Position numbers and translations under genes: made by a program. A DNA stretch of 24,750 bases from Gammaproteobacteria bacterium. GTDB lineage: Bacteria; Pseudomonadota; Gammaproteobacteria; Eutrophobiales; Eutrophobiaceae. Location of the stretch: positions 1 through 24,750 of the forward strand of contig SMWN01000027.1 of the NCBI GenBank assembly GCA_004356415.1, in the 5' to 3' direction. Below are positions 22,057-24,750 of the stretch, in pieces (the first letter of the stretch is position 1; the number at the start of each line of letters is the position of its first letter). A model generated the notes under the pieces. That model was not told the DNA's origin and made no database searches. It saw nothing but the letters and a program-made list of their open reading frames with translations.

Positions 22057-22503
22057 TTATACATCCGCGACAGTCGTCAGTATCTCTGCGGTAGCAACGA
22101 GTTTTTCATCTACCGTTGCACTGGCTGAAAATCGCCAGATATTTTTCCTCAGCTTGATGAATTTAATACTAAGCGTAATTTGATCACCTGGATGCACCGT
22201 TTTCTTAAACCGCGCTTTATCCACACCGACCAGATAGTAGATTGACCCTTCTTCCGGCCTCTCTTCCATCGTAATACAACCTAATAATGCCGCGGCCTGT
22301 GCCATCGCCTCGATTATCAGGACACCAGGGAAAATAGGTCTTTCAGGGAAGTGTCCCTGAAAACACGGTTCATTGAAGCTCACATTTTTGATGGCTGTTA
22401 AAAATTCTCCCGGCTCATATGCCAACACTTTATCAACTAGCAAAAATGGGTAGCGATGAGGCAGTAATTCTCTGATTTTCTGGAAATCTAATGTATTCAC
22501 CAT
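22057..22503 (-). CDS. fabZ: 3-hydroxyacyl-ACP dehydratase FabZ
   Basis: The 148-residue protein has the FabZ signature IRELLPHRYPFLLVDKV, then NEPCFQGHFPERPIFPGVLIIEAMAQAAALL. The catalytic His lies in QGHFP and the acidic partner in IIEAMAQ. It forms a hot-dog fold hexamer or dimer and removes water from 3-hydroxyacyl-ACP in fatty acid elongation. It competes with LpxA and LpxD for the same hydroxyacyl-ACP pool, which explains the conserved clustering. It starts 17 bp after the lpxD stop and ends 2 bp before lpxA. It is intact. Confidence 0.96.
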   Translation of the reverse strand: MVNTLDFQKIRELLPHRYPFLLVDKVLAYEPGEFLTAIKNVSFNEPCFQGHFPERPIFPGVLIIEAMAQAAALLGCITMEERPEEGSIYYLVGVDKARFKKTVHPGDQITLSIKFIKLRKNIWRFSASATVDEKLVATAEILTTVADV

Positions 22504-22520
22504 TATAAAAACTATCTCTT

Positions 22521-23531
22521 TTACTTTATCACTTCTTCAAGTTTTGCAACTTTCCGACCTAAATCATCCAGTTTTCTTATTCTTGCAACTATCCTTCGCC
22601 ATAGCCTTGCCTCAGTCACAGGTATGCCTGACGAATACGTGCCGGGTGATTTAATCGAGTTCCCAACAGCAGAACACCCTGTAATAACGACATTATCTAT
22701 TATCTTGAGATGCCCACCAATTGCTGATAAGCCCCCTGTCATACAATGCTTGCCTATTGTCGCACTCCCTGCGATACCAACACATCCAGAAATCACCGTA
22801 TGTGCTCAAATGCGGACGTTATGACCGATTTGGACCTGATTATCTATTTTACACCCAGCTCGATCACTGTATTTTCAAGTGCGCCGCGATCAATGGATGT
22901 ATTCGCACCAACTTCAACATCATCGTCAATGATGACTGTGCCAATTTGGGTAATTTTCGTCCAGGCACCTTTGTCATTAGCAATACCAAAACCATCAGCA
23001 CCGATGACCACACCAGGATGCAAATCACCCTGCTGCCGATTACGACCGCATGGCACAACACAACATTGGGATACAAACGTGTATTCGAGCCGATGCTGAC
23101 ATCAGATTGAATCACACACCCTGAACCTATAAAAGTTCCTGGTCCAATCACCGAGTTATCTTCGATGACGACATTGGGGCCGATACTCGCCGAACTGTCA
23201 CTTTTGCAGATGAGCTTACGTTTGCTGAAGGGTGTATGCCCGGAATAATCTCTGGATCAGAATGAAATAGCTTAACGACACCTGCAAAACCCAAATAAGG
23301 ATCGTCAACAAGCAATGCAGATACTGGACATGCCTCCAGATCTTCACGTTCAATGATGACTGCTGACGCTTTTGTGTGCTTCAGGTAACGGTAATATTTA
23401 CGATTTGATAAAAAACTAATCTGACCTGACTTGGCAGACTGTAATGCTGCAATATCACTGACTTCACACTCTGGATCACCATACAACTCTGCGCTTATAT
23501 GGCCAGCTACTTTCCCGAGGGTAAAAATCAT
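22521..23531 (-). pseudogene. lpxD: lpxD (UDP-3-O-acylglucosamine N-acyltransferase), broken by three frameshifts and a stop
   Basis: The N-terminal LpxD domain reads from MIFTLGKVAGHISAELYGD at 23531 through GIHPSANVSSSAKV. After that the hexapeptide-repeat domain continues only by changing frame. A single base seems lost near 23200, after which DSSASIGPNVVIEDNS reads on. A T appears lost from a T-run near 23022-23024, after which HPGVVIGADGFGIANDKG continues. An A appears lost from an A-run at 22847-22850, after which IDNQVQIGHNVRI continues. Then a TGA at 22806-22808 stands where Gly is expected, before the intact end (ISGCVGIAGSATIG to the stop at 22521). LpxD adds the second 3-hydroxyacyl chain in lipid A synthesis. 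Position between skp and fabZ is canonical. Either the gene is decayed or this stretch has sequencing errors. Confidence 0.9.
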
Positions 23532-23554
23532 AACTAAGTGTAGTAATTAATCGG

Positions 23555-24076
23555 TTACTTCTCTTGCTGTTTCTCTTTCAGGTAGTTAATCACCAGATCA
23601 GTAAAATCAGCCTTATCACTTGCATAGGCAACACCATCAAATAGCACGAGGTCATAACCATTGTCTTTTGCTACTTTTTGAATGGCATCAAATACTTCTT
23701 TCTGGATTTTTGCTCTTTCTTCATTAAACCTGAAATTTACATCTTCACGAAACTCATCCTGCCCTCTTTTTAATTCCCTGCGTACACCGATGATGTCCCT
23801 TTCAAGTTTTTTGCGTTCTTGATCACTCATGATGGCACCATCTTTTGCAAGACGATCTTCCATTGACTTAACTTTTTTCTGCTGCGCAACCAACTCCCTG
23901 TCTCTTGAAGAGAATTCTTTTTTAATTAACGCATCGGCCGATATTGCCTGAGGTGATTGCTCAAGAACACGTATTGTGTTTACTGCTCCAATTTTAAGAT
24001 CTTCTGCTAAAACACTATTTATTCCAGCGGTTGATAGAAAACAGATTATCAGAAAAACTGTATTAAAATTTCTCAA
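23555..24076 (-). CDS. skp: Periplasmic chaperone Skp (OmpH family)
   Basis: The 173-residue protein has a signal peptide at 1-24 (hydrophobic core VFLIICFLSTAGI, ending VLA). A mature N-terminal strand LKIGAVNTIRVLEQSP is followed by about 90 residues of charged coiled-coil (RELVAQQKKVKSMEDRLAKD to FNEERAKIQKEVF). The C-terminal part DNGYDLVLFDGVAYASDKADFTDLVINYLK is typical of OmpH/Skp. The trimer grips unfolded outer-membrane proteins in the periplasm and delivers them to BamA. It lies 23 bp downstream of bamA and 23 bp upstream of lpxD, as in the classical operon. The start codon at 24076 is ATG. Confidence 0.94.
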   Translation of the reverse strand: MRNFNTVFLIICFLSTAGINSVLAEDLKIGAVNTIRVLEQSPQAISADALIKKEFSSRDRELVAQQKKVKSMEDRLAKDGAIMSDQERKKLERDIIGVRRELKRGQDEFREDVNFRFNEERAKIQKEVFDAIQKVAKDNGYDLVLFDGVAYASDKADFTDLVINYLKEKQQEK

Positions 24077-24099
24077 TGTTTCTACTCCATATTCTCGTA

Positions 24100-24750
24100 T
24101 TAGAAAGAAGTTCCAAATGTAAACTGGAAGTTTTGTATGTCATCCCCTGCCTGATCGGCAATAGGTTGTGCGATGCTCGCGCTTACCAAACCAAATGGTG
24201 AGACCCAGATGCCACTCAACCCGACCGAATACCTTAATTCACTCGCATCAAAATCCTCATCATTTCCATAGACATTACCAGCATCAAAAAAGCCTGCGAT
24301 TCTTACTGATTTGACATCTTTGAAAAATGGTACCGGCAATATGACTTCAGCACTACCCACCAACCTGAGATTACCACCTAATGGTCTGCCAAGTGAATCT
24401 TCAGGACCCAGTGTATTTTCCTCATAGCCTCGAACAGATTTTGGGCCACCTGCGTAAAAATTTTCGAAAAATGGTAATCCCCCTTTGGTATCACCATACG
24501 AGTCGCCGTAACCAATATTACCTTTTAAAGAGAATATATAATCTTCAAATATTGGGGTATACCATTGAGTCTTATAAGAGATCTTGTAATACTCAAGTGA
24601 ATCCCCCAGTGAAGGCAATGCTATTTCTACAGAAATTCGATGCAATGCACCCTTATCAGGCAGGACCGATCTATTACGTGTATCGAATGACAGGCTATTG
24701 GACCATCTCAGTATATTGTATTGATTGCCATTCTCAGTGATAAAATCCAC
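24100..24750 (-). CDS. bamA: BamA outer-membrane assembly factor, C-terminal beta-barrel (runs off the window end)
   Basis: Only the last 216 residues are in the window, and the reading frame remains open at base 24750. The visible part is beta-barrel: alternating amphipathic strands, the conserved SVRGYEENTLGP motif (VRGF/Y in loop 6, which docks inside the barrel), then LVGSAEVILPVPFF, AGFFDAGNVY and a final strand ending in Phe. These are BamA features. The protein inserts beta-barrel proteins into the outer membrane, working with the Skp chaperone encoded next to it. The POTRA domains lie outside the window. The first in-frame codon at the edge (GTG) is internal, not a start. Confidence 0.95.
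   Translation of the reverse strand: MDFITENGNQYNILRWSNSLSFDTRNRSVLPDKGALHRISVEIALPSLGDSLEYYKISYKTQWYTPIFEDYIFSLKGNIGYGDSYGDTKGGLPFFENFYAGGPKSVRGYEENTLGPEDSLGRPLGGNLRLVGSAEVILPVPFFKDVKSVRIAGFFDAGNVYGNDEDFDASELRYSVGLSGIWVSPFGLVSASIAQPIADQAGDDIQNFQFTFGTSF

Noticed and set aside
22844..23151. Short minus-strand frames that look like separate hexapeptide-repeat proteins
   Set aside because: They are pieces of one lpxD gene read in different frames, as shown by colinear LpxD motifs across the breaks.

Overview
The window is AT-rich chromosomal DNA from a gammaproteobacterium. The main evidence is the minus-strand order bamA-skp-lpxD-fabZ-lpxA-lpxB-rnhB-dnaE-accA-tilS (about 13.2-24.75 kb), which is the classical gammaproteobacterial envelope/replication cluster. 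The species cannot be named from this window.

Layout. (1) 1-1.1 kb, plus strand: the end of an FkbM methyltransferase and a zinc-ribbon class I methyltransferase, probably the tail of a surface-glycan or glycolipid cluster. (2) 1.2-3.4 kb: a DUF1244 gene cut short by a stop codon, a type II NADH dehydrogenase and an SRPBCC protein. (3) 3.5-6.8 kb: a membrane histidine kinase and an NtrC-type sigma-54 activator, transcribed away from an isolated pqqA gene that is too short for ordinary ORF calling. The pqqA upstream region carries a sigma-54 core promoter with exact GG-N10-GC spacing. About 100 bp further upstream is a perfect 9-bp-arm palindrome, where an enhancer site would be expected. A strong terminator follows pqqA. 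No other pqq gene is present. (4) 6.9-7.4 kb: cytochrome b561. (5) 7.6-12.3 kb, plus strand: a compact six-gene envelope operon. It encodes an L,D-transpeptidase-like enzyme, a DUF302 lipoprotein candidate, a MotA/TolQ/ExbB-type channel protein, an ExbD-like protein with a DUF2135-like periplasmic domain, a two-TM protein of unknown function, and a VWA-TM-FHA protein. (6) 12.3-13.1 kb: an unrecognised convergent gene. (7) 13.2-24.75 kb: the housekeeping cluster.

How the genes fit together. The kinase/activator pair may set production of the PqqA precursor peptide, and so of the redox cofactor PQQ, whose biosynthetic enzymes would have to be encoded elsewhere. The six-gene operon looks like a proton-motive-force-driven envelope device: the two channel subunits would harvest ion flow, the DUF2135 and VWA domains would act in the periplasm, and the FHA domain would read phosphothreonine in the cytoplasm. 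It resembles Tol/Exb/Mot machines in logic but not in composition, and is the best candidate here for an undescribed system.

Oddities. lpxD, normally essential for lipid A, is read in four pieces because of three apparent 1-base losses and one TGA stop, while fabZ, lpxA and lpxB beside it are intact. A roughly 220-bp element with imperfect terminal inverted repeats lies between accA and tilS. No tRNA, rRNA, CRISPR array, integrase or complete insertion sequence was seen.
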